In this document: positions 46,757 to 59,341 of the stretch, piece after piece
How positions within the stretch are numbered: position 1 is the stretch's first letter
How the letters are laid out: each line of letters begins with the position of its first letter
Assembly: GCF_900106565.1 (NCBI RefSeq)
Contig: NZ_FNNJ01000005.1
Span: 124,001 to 188,000, forward strand
Source: Lutibacter oricola
GTDB lineage: Bacteria > Bacteroidota > Bacteroidia > Flavobacteriales > Flavobacteriaceae
Reading direction: 5' to 3'
DNA: 64,000 nucleotides
Position numbers and translations under genes: made by a program
The notes under the pieces: generated by a model
Told to the model about the DNA's origin: nothing
The model's input: only the letters and a program-made list of their open reading frames with translations
Databases searched by the model: none

Positions 46757-47113
46757 ATGAAAAAAATATTAGTAACATTAGTATTAGTACTAACAGTAAC
46801 AGTAACTTTTGGACAAAACAAATGGCAACAAAAACAAATCAAATATTTTGTAGATGCAGCTCAAACTGAATTTAAATTAGATGATGCTAAAACAAAAGAA
46901 TTAACAAGTTTTAGAACAGATATGGTTTTAGAATACCATGCGTTACAAAAAAAAGCTAAGGCTAATGAAATTACAAAAGAAGAGCGAAAAGAAAAAGGAA
47001 AAGAAATAAGTAAAAAATTCAATAAAAAGTTAATTAAGTTAACTGGAAAATCTTACAAAGATCTAGCTCCATTTATGGACAGATTACGTAAAGAATTAAA
47101 AAATTTAAAATAA
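46757..47113 (+). CDS. small secreted helical protein, paralogue 1
   Basis: 118 residues, signal peptide ending TVTFGQ; mature part starts NKWQQKQIKYFVDAAQ and is all-helical and basic (KKAKANEITKEERKEKGKEISKKFNKK). It shares layout and motifs with the next gene 6 bases away, so the pair is a tandem duplication. No known domain; it sits inside the polysaccharide block. Confidence 0.75.
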   Translation: MKKILVTLVLVLTVTVTFGQNKWQQKQIKYFVDAAQTEFKLDDAKTKELTSFRTDMVLEYHALQKKAKANEITKEERKEKGKEISKKFNKKLIKLTGKSYKDLAPFMDRLRKELKNLK

Positions 47114-47119
47114 TTTAAC

Positions 47120-47473
47120 ATGAAAAAAATTCTATTAACATTAGTAGTTTTATTTACTATTACCGCATCATTTGGACAAAACAAATGGCAACAAAAACAA
47201 ATTAGCTACTTTGTAGATGCTGCCGTAAAAGAATATAGCCTAAACGAAGATCAAAAAACAGAACTTAATGAAATTCGTACAACAGTTATTATGGCCTATA
47301 TAAATGGAGCTAAAAAAGTTAAAAGTGGAGAATTAACTAAAAATGAAAATAAGGAAATCACTAAAAAAGCATCTAATGTTTTTAATAAAAAATTTGGAAA
47401 AATGATTGGAAAAAATTACAAAGAATTTTCTCCTTTCCTTCAAAAAATAGCCAAAGAAATTAAGGATTTATAA
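47120..47473 (+). CDS. small secreted helical protein, paralogue 2
   Basis: 117 residues, signal peptide ending TASFGQ; NKWQQKQISYFVDAAVKEYSL mirrors paralogue 1 (NKWQQKQIKYFVDAA), as do FNKKFGKMIGKNYKE and FNKKLIKLTGKSYKD. Helical, basic, periplasmic or extracellular. Followed by a strong hairpin. Confidence 0.75.
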   Translation: MKKILLTLVVLFTITASFGQNKWQQKQISYFVDAAVKEYSLNEDQKTELNEIRTTVIMAYINGAKKVKSGELTKNENKEITKKASNVFNKKFGKMIGKNYKEFSPFLQKIAKEIKDL

Positions 47474-47496
47474 TTTTCATTTATAAAATAAATAAC

Positions 47497-47538
47497 CAAG
47501 ATAATACTCCCAACATAGAGTATTATCTTGATTTTTTA
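47497..47538 (+). terminator. hairpin between the small secreted pair and the sulfatase
   Basis: 13-bp stem CAAGATAATACTC (47497-47509)/GAGTATTATCTTG (47518-47530), then T's. No promoter was found before the sulfatase, so read-through probably supplies it. Confidence 0.85.
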
Positions 47539-47589
47539 TTAAAAAATTTCAAAACAATTTATTAAAATAACACAAATATTTTAAAAATA

Positions 47590-49050
47590 ATGAAACTACT
47601 AAGGTTAATCTTTTGCACATTTTATTTAACTGTATTTAGCTGTAGCGCAAATACTTCTACTAATAAAAAAACTCCACCTCCTACAAAACCTAATATACTG
47701 GTTATTCTTTGTGACGATCTAGGTTATTCTGATGTTGGTTTTAATGGCTCAAAAGATATTCCAACACCTAACTTAGACAAGCTCGCCAAAAACGGAACTA
47801 TTTTTTCTTCAGCATATGTTACACACCCATTTTGTGGCCCTAGCAGAACTAGTTTAATGACTGGTGTTTACGCTCATAAAATTGGTGCACAATTTAACCT
47901 ACCTCCAAACAGTGGAGAAACCATAAAAAAAGGTATTTCAACAAAAGAAACATTTATTAGTAAAGTATTAAATGATGCTGGTTATTATACTGGAATAATG
48001 GGTAAATGGCATTTAGGTTCAAACGAAGGTTACAGACCTAATGAAAGAGGTTTTGATGAGTTTTATGGATTTTTAGGTGGCGGACACAACTATTTTCCTG
48101 AACAATACAGAGCAGCTTATGCTAGGCAGAAAAAAAATGGAAATAAAATAATTTGGGACTATTTACATCCATTAGAATATAACGGAAAACCTGTAAAAGA
48201 AACTGAGTATGTTACTGACGCCCTTTCTAGAGAAGCGGTAACTTTTATAGATAAAGCATCTAAAAAAGAAGATCCTTTCTTTTTATACTTATCATACAAC
48301 GCTCCACATACTCCGCTTGAAGCCAAAGAAGAAGATTTAAAATTATTTCAACATATTAAAGATAAAAAAAGAAGAACTTATGCAGCAATGGTTTATGCTG
48401 TAGATAGAGGTGTAAAAAAAGTAGTTGAAAGTTTAAAGGCTACAAATCAATTTGATAACACACTTATTGTTTTCTTTAGTGATAATGGAGGAAAAACAAA
48501 AGCAGGAGCTACCAATTTTCCGCTACGAGAAGGAAAAGGAAGTACTTGCGAAGGTGGTTTTAGAGTTCCTATGTTTTTCCATTGGCCAAATGTTGTACCT
48601 GCAGGTGCAATTAACAACAACCCAATTTCTGCTTTAGATTTTTATCCAACTTTTGCACATTTAGCAGGTGCCAAAATTCCTGAAGGAAAAAAATTAGATG
48701 GAAAAAATATTTGGAAAAATTTTATTGAAGGAAAAAATTCTTACACAAACGAACCTATTTTTGTTCTTCGACATAGATTAAAATTTAGCGATGTTGGTGT
48801 AAGAAAAAATGAGTTTAAAGCTTTAAAAATATACAACCAAACTTGGAAATTGTATGATGTTACCAAAGACAAAGGTGAAAAAATAGATTTAAGTAAAAAA
48901 TATCCTAACATTTTAAAAGACCTTGTACAAGAGGCTGAAAAATGGAGTAAAACGCACCAAGAACCAAAATGGTGGCATGATAAAAAAACAGGTATTCAAT
49001 GGAAAGAAGAAAAAATGCCTCATTTTAATGAAACTTTCAAAATAAAATAA
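47590..49050 (+). CDS. S1-family sulfatase lipoprotein
   Basis: 486 residues. Lipidated Cys18 (TVFSC). Metal aspartates in ILCDDLGYSD (42-43), formylglycine motif FCGPSR with Cys82, GKWHLGSNEG, and FFSDNGGKTK. It removes sulfate esters from oligosaccharides in the periplasm or at the surface; Cys82 must be matured by a formylglycine-generating enzyme, not encoded here. Several S1 subfamilies act on carrageenan (S1_7, S1_17, S1_19); the GGGHNYFPEQYR region makes me lean to S1_19-like, without proof. Confidence 0.9.
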   Translation: MKLLRLIFCTFYLTVFSCSANTSTNKKTPPPTKPNILVILCDDLGYSDVGFNGSKDIPTPNLDKLAKNGTIFSSAYVTHPFCGPSRTSLMTGVYAHKIGAQFNLPPNSGETIKKGISTKETFISKVLNDAGYYTGIMGKWHLGSNEGYRPNERGFDEFYGFLGGGHNYFPEQYRAAYARQKKNGNKIIWDYLHPLEYNGKPVKETEYVTDALSREAVTFIDKASKKEDPFFLYLSYNAPHTPLEAKEEDLKLFQHIKDKKRRTYAAMVYAVDRGVKKVVESLKATNQFDNTLIVFFSDNGGKTKAGATNFPLREGKGSTCEGGFRVPMFFHWPNVVPAGAINNNPISALDFYPTFAHLAGAKIPEGKKLDGKNIWKNFIEGKNSYTNEPIFVLRHRLKFSDVGVRKNEFKALKIYNQTWKLYDVTKDKGEKIDLSKKYPNILKDLVQEAEKWSKTHQEPKWWHDKKTGIQWKEEKMPHFNETFKIK

Positions 49051-49067
49051 CAAAATTATAGTCTTGT

Positions 49068-49104
49068 AAAAAAGCACTTAAATTATTTTTAAGTGCTTTT
49101 TTAC
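49068..49104 (+). terminator. terminator after the sulfatase
   Basis: AAAAAAGCACTTAAA/TTTAAGTGCTTTTTT stem, 4-base loop. Confidence 0.93.
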
Positions 49105-49112
49105 TTTACAAG

Positions 49113-49177
49113 GGTAAAATTTAGTAACAACTTGGTAAAATTTAGATTAACTTAAAAAAGAAAAAACTAGTACTTTG
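49113..49177 (+). promoter_or_regulatory. polysaccharide-regulon promoter 2
   Basis: Two identical boxes GGTAAAATTTAG at 49113 and 49134 (21 bp apart), then TTTGTATAG with TTTG at 49174-49177, exactly 40 after the second box. The ATG of the aldolase is at 49219. Confidence 0.85.
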
Positions 49178-49218
49178 TATAGTGAAATAAACTAAAATTT
49201 GAAATTAACAACATAATT

Positions 49219-49890
49219 ATGTATCCAATAGAACAACAGGCAATGTCACCTGAAATTATAAGTAAAGTAAATAAAGCTGGCATTATAGGAATGCTTATTA
49301 TTGATGAAGTAAAACACGCGGTTCCTGTAGCCAAAGCACTTTTAAAAGGAGGAATAAACACTATAGAACTTACATTAAGAACTCCAGCTGCCTTAGACGC
49401 TGCAAAAGCAATAAAAAAGGAACTACCAGAAGTATGCCTTGGTTTTGGAACAGTTTTAACAGTTGAGCAAGTAAAAGCTGTTAAAGATGTTGGAGCTGAT
49501 TTTGCAGTTTCTCCAGGTTGTAATCCAAAAATAATTGCTGAAGCTCATAAACTTGGATTATCATTTTCTCCAGGAATTATGACTCCAACCGATATTGAAA
49601 TGGCAGTTGAACAAGGCTGTAGAGTAATAAAATATTTCCCTGCAGAATCTTCAGGTGGAATGAATCATTTAAAAAACATGGGAGCTCCATATCAATACTT
49701 AGGAATTAAATACATTCCTTTAGGAGGTGTAAATATGAGTAACGCAAGAGGTTATTTAGAATCTGATTTAATTTCAGCTATTGGTGGATCTTGGATTGCA
49801 AAGCGTGATTTAATTCTTGCCGAAAACTGGGATCAAATAACTGCAAATGCCAAAGAAATAACAGATTTAGTAAAAGAAATAAGAGGATAA
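49219..49890 (+). CDS. eda: 2-keto-3-deoxy-6-phospho-sugar aldolase (KDPG/KDPGal type)
   Basis: 223 residues. Schiff-base Lys138 in CRVIKYFPAE and the base Glu50 in NTIELTLRT; FGTVLT, SPGCNPK and PLGGVNMSN are the usual phosphate and carboxylate contacts. It cuts the 6-phosphate to pyruvate and glyceraldehyde-3-phosphate. Paired with the kinase 22 bases downstream. In this block the substrate is probably the galacto form from anhydrogalactose, though the sequence does not distinguish gluco from galacto. Confidence 0.92.
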   Translation: MYPIEQQAMSPEIISKVNKAGIIGMLIIDEVKHAVPVAKALLKGGINTIELTLRTPAALDAAKAIKKELPEVCLGFGTVLTVEQVKAVKDVGADFAVSPGCNPKIIAEAHKLGLSFSPGIMTPTDIEMAVEQGCRVIKYFPAESSGGMNHLKNMGAPYQYLGIKYIPLGGVNMSNARGYLESDLISAIGGSWIAKRDLILAENWDQITANAKEITDLVKEIRG

Positions 49891-49912
49891 CTAAGAAATT
49901 AATAACATACAC

Positions 49913-51001
49913 ATGAAAACAATTGTAACTTTTGGAGAAATAATGGGGCGCTTAGCTGCGCCTGGAAATATGCGTTTACGTCAAACTCGTCAGTTAGATG
50001 TAACTTATGCTGGTGCTGAAGCTAGTGTTGCTGCATCTATATGTAATTTTGGAGGAAAAGCACGTTACGTAACGGCATTACCAAAACATTCTTTAGCTGA
50101 AGCAACTATGGACGCTGTTCGTTCTGTTGGAATTGATACGCAATATGTTTTAAGAACTGATAATGGTCGTTTAGGAACTTACTTTTTAGAAACTGGTGCA
50201 AACCAACGTCCAAGTAATGTAATTTATGACAGAGAAGATTCTTCAATTGCAGTTACACCTGCAAGCGAATACAATTGGGCTGAAATTTTTGATGGTGCCG
50301 GTTGGTTACATTTAAGTGGAATTACACCTGCATTATCTAAAAATGCTGCTGAAGCTACTTTAGTTGCTGCTCAAAAAGCTCAAGCTGCTGGGGCAAAAGT
50401 TTCAATAGATTTAAATTTTAGAGGAAAACTTTGGAAATGGGACGCTACAAAATCTGCTCGCGAATTAGCACAAGAAACAATGCGTAAAATTTTACCTTTT
50501 ATTGATGTTGTTATTGGTAACGAAGAAGATTGCCACGATGTTTTAGGAATTAGAGCTGGTGATACGGATGTACATTCAGGAAAGTTAGATACTTCAAGAT
50601 ATCCAGATGTTGCACGCCAAGTTGTAGCACAATTTCCAAATGTGAGCAAAGTAGCAATTACTTTAAGAGAAAGTTTATCTGCTTCGCACAACAACTGGGG
50701 AGCTATGCTTTATGAAGCTGCTACAGATACGCCTTCTTTTGCACCTTTAGATGCTGAAGGAAATTACGAATCGTATAAAATAAAAAACATTGTAGACCGA
50801 GTTGGTGGTGGAGATTCTTTTGCTGGTGGTTTAATTTTTGCTTTAAACACACCAGAATTAAGCGATTCTGCAACTGCTGTAAAATATGGTGTTGCTGCTT
50901 CTTGTTTAAAACATTCAATTAAAGGAGATTTTAATTACTCAACTCGTGCCGAAGTTGAAGCTCTTATGGGAGGTTCTGGTTCTGGTAGAGTTGTTAGGTA
51001 A
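49913..51001 (+). CDS. kdgK: 2-keto-3-deoxy-sugar-acid kinase (PfkB family)
   Basis: 362 residues, PfkB fold: start TFGEIMGRLAAPGNMRLRQ, substrate contacts YAGAEASVAASI, and the closing DRVGGGDSFAGGLIFAL with the catalytic Asp. It phosphorylates KDG or KDGal for the aldolase. Ends GGSGSGRVVR. Second gene of block 2. Confidence 0.92.
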   Translation: MKTIVTFGEIMGRLAAPGNMRLRQTRQLDVTYAGAEASVAASICNFGGKARYVTALPKHSLAEATMDAVRSVGIDTQYVLRTDNGRLGTYFLETGANQRPSNVIYDREDSSIAVTPASEYNWAEIFDGAGWLHLSGITPALSKNAAEATLVAAQKAQAAGAKVSIDLNFRGKLWKWDATKSARELAQETMRKILPFIDVVIGNEEDCHDVLGIRAGDTDVHSGKLDTSRYPDVARQVVAQFPNVSKVAITLRESLSASHNNWGAMLYEAATDTPSFAPLDAEGNYESYKIKNIVDRVGGGDSFAGGLIFALNTPELSDSATAVKYGVAASCLKHSIKGDFNYSTRAEVEALMGGSGSGRVVR

Positions 51002-51056
51002 ATTTATAAAAGAAGTAGTAGTTACTTCCAAGTTAAACACATAATGAAATATTAAA

Positions 51057-53144
51057 ATGATTAATAAAAATAAAATACAAAAAATCACAAGTTTTACACT
51101 TGTGATTTTTTGTTTGATGTTAGTTCAAAGCTGGACAACAATTCAAACAGAAATAAAGCCTAAACAAAACACAAGCTCTGAACCGGTTGTTTTAGAAAAT
51201 AACTCAATCAAAGTAATAGTTGATACAAAAAGTGGAACTTTTCAAGTTACAGAAAAAAAATCTGGACAAATATGGAATCCAGACCCTTGGGAAAATGCCG
51301 CTGGTATTTTAACAATAAAGGATTCAAAAGGAAAATCTCAAGATGTTAACATTTCAAATAGCGAATCTATTGTAGTAAATAAAAAAGATGAAACAACAGT
51401 ATCTATAAGCTTTAACAATCCTAAGCTAAATAATAACACAATTGCTAGTGGAGTATCAATTAAAACTGAGATCCGATTAACGCCTACTAAACTAGATGTT
51501 GAAGTTATTTCATATGAAGCATGTAACAATAAATTGGTTGAACTAAGATACCCTGCAAGGGCTTTTAGTTTAGAAACTGATGTAGATAAAGGAGCTGCTG
51601 TAATTCCTCAAAAGCAAGGTGTTATTTGTCCGTCTTACATTTTTCCAATGAACGGAGGTCGATTCTGTATGTGGGATGATGCTACTTATTATGGCAGATC
51701 AAAAGGTAAATTACCTTTATTCAACAACAACATTGGTTTATCTATGCCTTGGTGGGGAACCTATAATGAAAAATCAGCGGTTATTGGTATTATCGATGAA
51801 TCTGCAAGACCAAGTATGTTTTTTAACATAAACAACAATGGTCAGTATTTATTTACTCCTAAAGGTATTATGTCTCCTAATAAAAGAATAGAATTCTTAG
51901 ATCCTGTTTGGAACTTAAACAGAAAAAATGAGAAAAAAATTATTAGCTATCAATTTATTCCAAATGGAACACACGTTGAAATGGCAAAAGTTTACAGAAA
52001 AGAAGCCATTAAAAGAGGTTATTTTGTTTCTTTAAAAGATAAGGCTAAGAGAGATCCTGATGTAAAAAAATTACAAGGAGCCATTTATATGGGATTGTAT
52101 GGAGGTTATCCTCATTATGTTGAAATGCCAGGAATGGCTTTCAATTTTAAAGATTTAAGCAATATAATTAATACAACACACAATGACTTAGGTGTTGACA
52201 ATGCTTTTTTCCATGCTTGGGGAGTATTTTCTAATTTTGTACCAAATTGCTGGCCTATTAATGAAAACTTAGGAGGTGTAGCTGGTTTAAAAGAAGCAGT
52301 TGACTTAACTAAAAAATATGGATATTTATACTCATCATACCATGCTTATTCTGCCACTTTAGAAAACGACCCTGAATTTAACACAGGTTTATTTGCAAAA
52401 AGAAAAGATGGCAAACTTATAAATACAAATAGCAGATGGGCAAACATAGATCAGAATAAACAATTAGGTTTAGCAAAAAAAAGCTTACATAAGGAAATCG
52501 CGGCATTAGGTTTAGAGGCTGATATTACCGATATTTCTTTTGCAACTTATCCAGATGAAGACAATACTGGCTTATTTAATTTAGCTAAATATATTGATTC
52601 TCTAAATTTAGTTAATGGTACTGAGCACGGTCAACAACAATGGATTCCTTATTTCGATATGTTTGAAGGTATGACATATAAAAATTCTAATCTTTGGGAA
52701 TTTTCTCACCCAGCACCTTTATTCAATTTAGTTTATCATGATGCTATTGCTGTGTTTGGAAAAATTCAAGATCCAGATAACCAAATGTCTAAATATGGAG
52801 ACTTTAAAGTAAAGAGTTTAAGAAACATTTTATATGGAATTGGTACAACAATTTTCTTTTCACCTTACGAGTTTGACGGAATGAAAGATATGATTAAAAT
52901 GGCCAATGAAGTAGTTAGCCCTGTTAATAAAGAAACTTTCTTTGAAGAATTAATTAGTCATGAATATTTAAGTGCTGATTTTAATCTTCAAAAAACAACT
53001 TTTTCTTCAAATACAGAAGTAATGGTTAATATAGGACCTGTTAAACAAACTACACCTAATGGAATAACAATTCCTGCTTTTGGGTACCAAGTAAAATTTA
53101 AAAACGGAAAGATTAAAAAAGGACAGTTTAAAACAAGTATTTAA
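51057..53144 (+). CDS. GH129-like alpha-galactosidase, candidate 3,6-anhydro-D-galactosidase
   Basis: 695 residues with an N-terminal hydrophobic signal segment (ITSFTLVIFCLMLVQSW). A beta-sandwich (about 45-300, SVIGIIDE-type strands) leads into a TIM barrel (about 330-600). Candidate catalytic pair: Asp492 (LEADITD) and Glu523 (VNGTEHGQQ), 31 residues apart, the same distance as the pair I recall for the bifidobacterial GH129 enzyme NagBb. Marine GH129 members release terminal 3,6-anhydro-D-galactose from carrageenan. Family call rests on fold, this spacing and the neighbours GH127, GH2 and KDG genes; not confirmed by search. Confidence 0.68.
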   Translation: MINKNKIQKITSFTLVIFCLMLVQSWTTIQTEIKPKQNTSSEPVVLENNSIKVIVDTKSGTFQVTEKKSGQIWNPDPWENAAGILTIKDSKGKSQDVNISNSESIVVNKKDETTVSISFNNPKLNNNTIASGVSIKTEIRLTPTKLDVEVISYEACNNKLVELRYPARAFSLETDVDKGAAVIPQKQGVICPSYIFPMNGGRFCMWDDATYYGRSKGKLPLFNNNIGLSMPWWGTYNEKSAVIGIIDESARPSMFFNINNNGQYLFTPKGIMSPNKRIEFLDPVWNLNRKNEKKIISYQFIPNGTHVEMAKVYRKEAIKRGYFVSLKDKAKRDPDVKKLQGAIYMGLYGGYPHYVEMPGMAFNFKDLSNIINTTHNDLGVDNAFFHAWGVFSNFVPNCWPINENLGGVAGLKEAVDLTKKYGYLYSSYHAYSATLENDPEFNTGLFAKRKDGKLINTNSRWANIDQNKQLGLAKKSLHKEIAALGLEADITDISFATYPDEDNTGLFNLAKYIDSLNLVNGTEHGQQQWIPYFDMFEGMTYKNSNLWEFSHPAPLFNLVYHDAIAVFGKIQDPDNQMSKYGDFKVKSLRNILYGIGTTIFFSPYEFDGMKDMIKMANEVVSPVNKETFFEELISHEYLSADFNLQKTTFSSNTEVMVNIGPVKQTTPNGITIPAFGYQVKFKNGKIKKGQFKTSI

Positions 53145-53285
53145 ACCAATTAACAAAAACTGTATATATAGTATTTCAACTAGATATAAACTATACATTG
53201 TTGATTTCAACAAAAAAAGACTATAACTTAGCGGAATACAGCTATTAGAATTGTAGCATAACTATAACAAAACATTACAATATAA

Positions 53286-56549
<3,264 letters not shown>

Positions 56550-56573
56550 CTTTCAATAATTACATAAACACAC

Positions 56574-56604
56574 AAAAGCTTGTCTAATTGACAAGCTTTT
56601 TTTG
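56574..56604 (+). terminator. terminator after GH2
   Basis: AAAAGCTTGTC (56574-56584)/GACAAGCTTTT (56590-56600) stem followed by T's. Confidence 0.92.
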
Positions 56605-56802
56605 TATACCTACATATTATTTTGAACAAAAAATCTAATTATTTAGCTCAATTTTACCATAAACAATAATAAAAAATTAAAAAAAACTTAATAAAAACTA
56701 AACATTTACATAAATTAGACTAAAAACAAGTAATTAATAAATATTCTATTATACCTTAGTTTAACCTTAAAAATAAGGTGTTTAGCAAAAGTAATTATTA
56801 AA

Positions 56803-58437
56803 ATGACAAAAAAAATAAACAAACACTGGCACAAAATTACCTTAACACTTCTGTTTGGGCTTGTTTTTGGTTGGTCTACATTTATTTATGCCATTCAATC
56901 AACTTACTTTCAAATTCCACAAAAAAAATATATAAATAAAGAAACAGCAATAGCTGATTCAATAACTTCTTTAGAAATCGCTTACACAAACCTTATTAAA
57001 AAAGGTGATACGCTAAACGCAATTAGAACATTAAATAATTTAGCCAGAGTATATAGTCATCAAGGAAATCATAAAGAATCTTATGACAAATTATGGGCCG
57101 CATTAATTTTAGCTGACACTGCAAACAAAACAGAAACAAAATCATCAATTTATCGTGAAATAGGTAGACATTACAGTTACTATCACAGAAAAGATAAAGC
57201 AATTCATTTTTTAAACCTATCGCTAAATATTAAAAAGGAATTAGTTAAAAAAGGTAAAATTGACAAGCATAGACTTGTAAACAATTATTCTTCTTTTGTT
57301 TCAACTTATAGAGAATTAAATAATTTTGAATTAGGAGAAAAGTACTTAGATAGCTGCTATATATATTTTGACACTTTAAAAAACAAATCAAGAGCAAATT
57401 TTCTAAAATTTGAAGAAGCCGTTATTTTGAGTCACAAAGGAAAAGATGATGATGCAATTGCTATTTTTAACAACTTAATACCAAAGTTTACCAATAACCA
57501 ATACGGATATCTCGTATTAATCTACAAGTATTTAGGTGATAGTTATCAAAACAATGAGAATTTCATTCAAAGTCAATTTTGTTATAAAAAAGCAATTGAG
57601 GTTTCTGAATTAAAAAATGTACATAAAGATTTTATTCCGTTAGTTTATGAAGGTCTTTCTAGTTTATACTTTTCAAAAGGAAAATATTTACAGGCATATA
57701 ATTCATTAAAAAAAGCCAAGGACCTTGACGCTGTTTTTTTTGACAGCAGAAGTCCTAACAACGCCCCTTTATTAGAAATTCAAGATGATTTTAGAAAAGA
57801 TAAAGAACTTCAAATTAAAACACTTCAAGAGCAAAAATTAAAACAATTTGAGCAGGAAGAAAAAGTAGAACTTTTAGAAAAAATATTACTATTAGGCCTA
57901 TTAATGTTCTTATTGTTATTTGGATATAATTCATACCGAGCATTAAGAACAAAACACAAAATAGAGAAAAAACTGTTAAAAAAAGAAAGAGAACTTGAAA
58001 AGCAAAAAGATACGGAACTTATTGAATTAAAAAATAAAGAACTAGCTGCATCGGTATTAAAACTAATTGAAAAAGATGTTTTTCTAGAACAAATTAAAGA
58101 CCGTTTATCTAAAACACCAAGTACAGAACTTAACAAAGACACTAAAAAAATTATTAGCTCAATTTCTAACAAAAAAAATGAAAACTGGAATGAGTTTCAA
58201 GCAAGATTTGTAGCCATTAATAAAAGTTTTTATAAAAAATTAGAAGCCGATTTTCCAAATTTAACAATGAATGATCAAAAACTTTGCGCGCTAATTAAAC
58301 TAAATTTTTCGAGTAAGGATATTGCACAATTATTAAATATGTCTATTGAAAGTGTTCACACCACAAGAAGTAGATTAAGAAAAAAATTAAATATAACACG
58401 AGAGGTAAACTTAAAAAAGTTTATTTCTAACATATAA
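56803..58437 (+). CDS. membrane TPR sensor with LuxR-type helix-turn-helix
   Basis: 544 residues. An N-terminal hydrophobic helix (ITLTLLFGLVFGWSTFIYAI), a TPR domain (about 45-320), a membrane helix (about 357-377, LLLGLLMFLLLFGYNSYRAL), a coiled coil and a C-terminal GerE-like HTH (LIKLNFSSKDIAQLLNMSIESVHTTRSRLRKKLNI). This topology puts the TPR sensor in the periplasm and the DNA-binding part in the cytoplasm. Upstream (56764-56779) is ACCTTA-AAAA-TAAGGT, a possible operator. It probably senses the galactan products; target promoters are not shown. Confidence 0.85.
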   Translation: MTKKINKHWHKITLTLLFGLVFGWSTFIYAIQSTYFQIPQKKYINKETAIADSITSLEIAYTNLIKKGDTLNAIRTLNNLARVYSHQGNHKESYDKLWAALILADTANKTETKSSIYREIGRHYSYYHRKDKAIHFLNLSLNIKKELVKKGKIDKHRLVNNYSSFVSTYRELNNFELGEKYLDSCYIYFDTLKNKSRANFLKFEEAVILSHKGKDDDAIAIFNNLIPKFTNNQYGYLVLIYKYLGDSYQNNENFIQSQFCYKKAIEVSELKNVHKDFIPLVYEGLSSLYFSKGKYLQAYNSLKKAKDLDAVFFDSRSPNNAPLLEIQDDFRKDKELQIKTLQEQKLKQFEQEEKVELLEKILLLGLLMFLLLFGYNSYRALRTKHKIEKKLLKKERELEKQKDTELIELKNKELAASVLKLIEKDVFLEQIKDRLSKTPSTELNKDTKKIISSISNKKNENWNEFQARFVAINKSFYKKLEADFPNLTMNDQKLCALIKLNFSSKDIAQLLNMSIESVHTTRSRLRKKLNITREVNLKKFISNI

Positions 58438-58483
58438 TAAAAAGTTAACCGACTTTAATTATTAACAATTAAAAGTTTGAATT

Positions 58484-59341
58484 ATGAAATTAGTATTAAA
58501 AAATTCAGAAGCTTCAGCTAATACTAGATTAAATATTCTTAAAAAAGAAGTACCTTGTTTAGACGCTGCCTGGCATTACCACTCACAATATGAATTATTG
58601 TACATTTCAAGAAGTACTGGAATTCGATTTGTTGGCGATAGTGTTTCGCAATTTTCACCTGGAGACTTAGTATTAGTAGGGCCATATTTACCACATTTAT
58701 GGAGAAATGATGCAAACTATTATACGGGTGATGACTCAGTAAATGTAAAAACCATTATTACAAAATTTAACAAAAATTTTATTGGCGAAGGAACTTTTGA
58801 CAATACTGAATTTTCTGAAATTAATAAAATGCTAGATGAATCTAAATTTGGTATTTGTTTTGGAAATGATACAAGTAGAAGCCTTCATAATGAAATTATT
58901 GAATTAGCTGATTTAAATCCTGCTTTGCAAAGCATTAAATTATTAGAAATTTTAAATAAATTATCAACTACCAATGATAGAACAATTTTGTCATCTTCAG
59001 ATATGCGACAATATACTTCTGAAAATTCTGACAGAATAGATGTTGTATTGAAATATATATCTGATAATTACGCAAGCTATATTGGTCTTAATGATGTTGC
59101 TGAAATTGCTTGCATGACCACCAATTCTTTTTGCCGATTTTTTAAGAAAATGACCAATAAATCATTTACCCAATTTTTAAATGAAGTTCGAATAAGAAAC
59201 GCTACTAGATTATTAATCCAAGACAATTTACCTATTTCAGAAATATGCTATATTGTTGGTTACAACTCGGTTACAAACTTCAATAAACAATTTAAACAAA
59301 TTATGAGTTGCACACCAAAAGCATATAGAGAAAGCATTTAA
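58484..59341 (+). CDS. AraC-family transcriptional activator with cupin sensor
   Basis: 285 residues. N-terminal cupin (about 20-90, AAWHYHSQYELLYISRS, VSQFSPGDLVLVGPYLPHLW) and two C-terminal HTH units (about 185-285, YIGLNDVAEIACMTTNSFCRFFKKMTNKSFTQFLNEVRI; IQDNLPISEICYIVGYNSVTNFNKQFKQIMSCTPKAY). Such proteins bind a sugar and activate from direct repeats. It lies 46 bases after the TPR regulator and 53 bases before a 21-bp-spaced box pair, and is the best candidate to bind the four matching promoters in the block. Confidence 0.92.
   Translation: MKLVLKNSEASANTRLNILKKEVPCLDAAWHYHSQYELLYISRSTGIRFVGDSVSQFSPGDLVLVGPYLPHLWRNDANYYTGDDSVNVKTIITKFNKNFIGEGTFDNTEFSEINKMLDESKFGICFGNDTSRSLHNEIIELADLNPALQSIKLLEILNKLSTTNDRTILSSSDMRQYTSENSDRIDVVLKYISDNYASYIGLNDVAEIACMTTNSFCRFFKKMTNKSFTQFLNEVRIRNATRLLIQDNLPISEICYIVGYNSVTNFNKQFKQIMSCTPKAYRESI

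Noticed and set aside
47539..47589. Separate promoter for the sulfatase
   Set aside because: No TAnnTTTG and no GGTAAA boxes; read-through past the hairpin is simpler.
56647..56658. GGTAAAATTGAG on the minus strand as a fifth regulon promoter
   Set aside because: No partner box at 21 bp and no TTTG at 40 bp in that orientation; kept only as a possible lone site.
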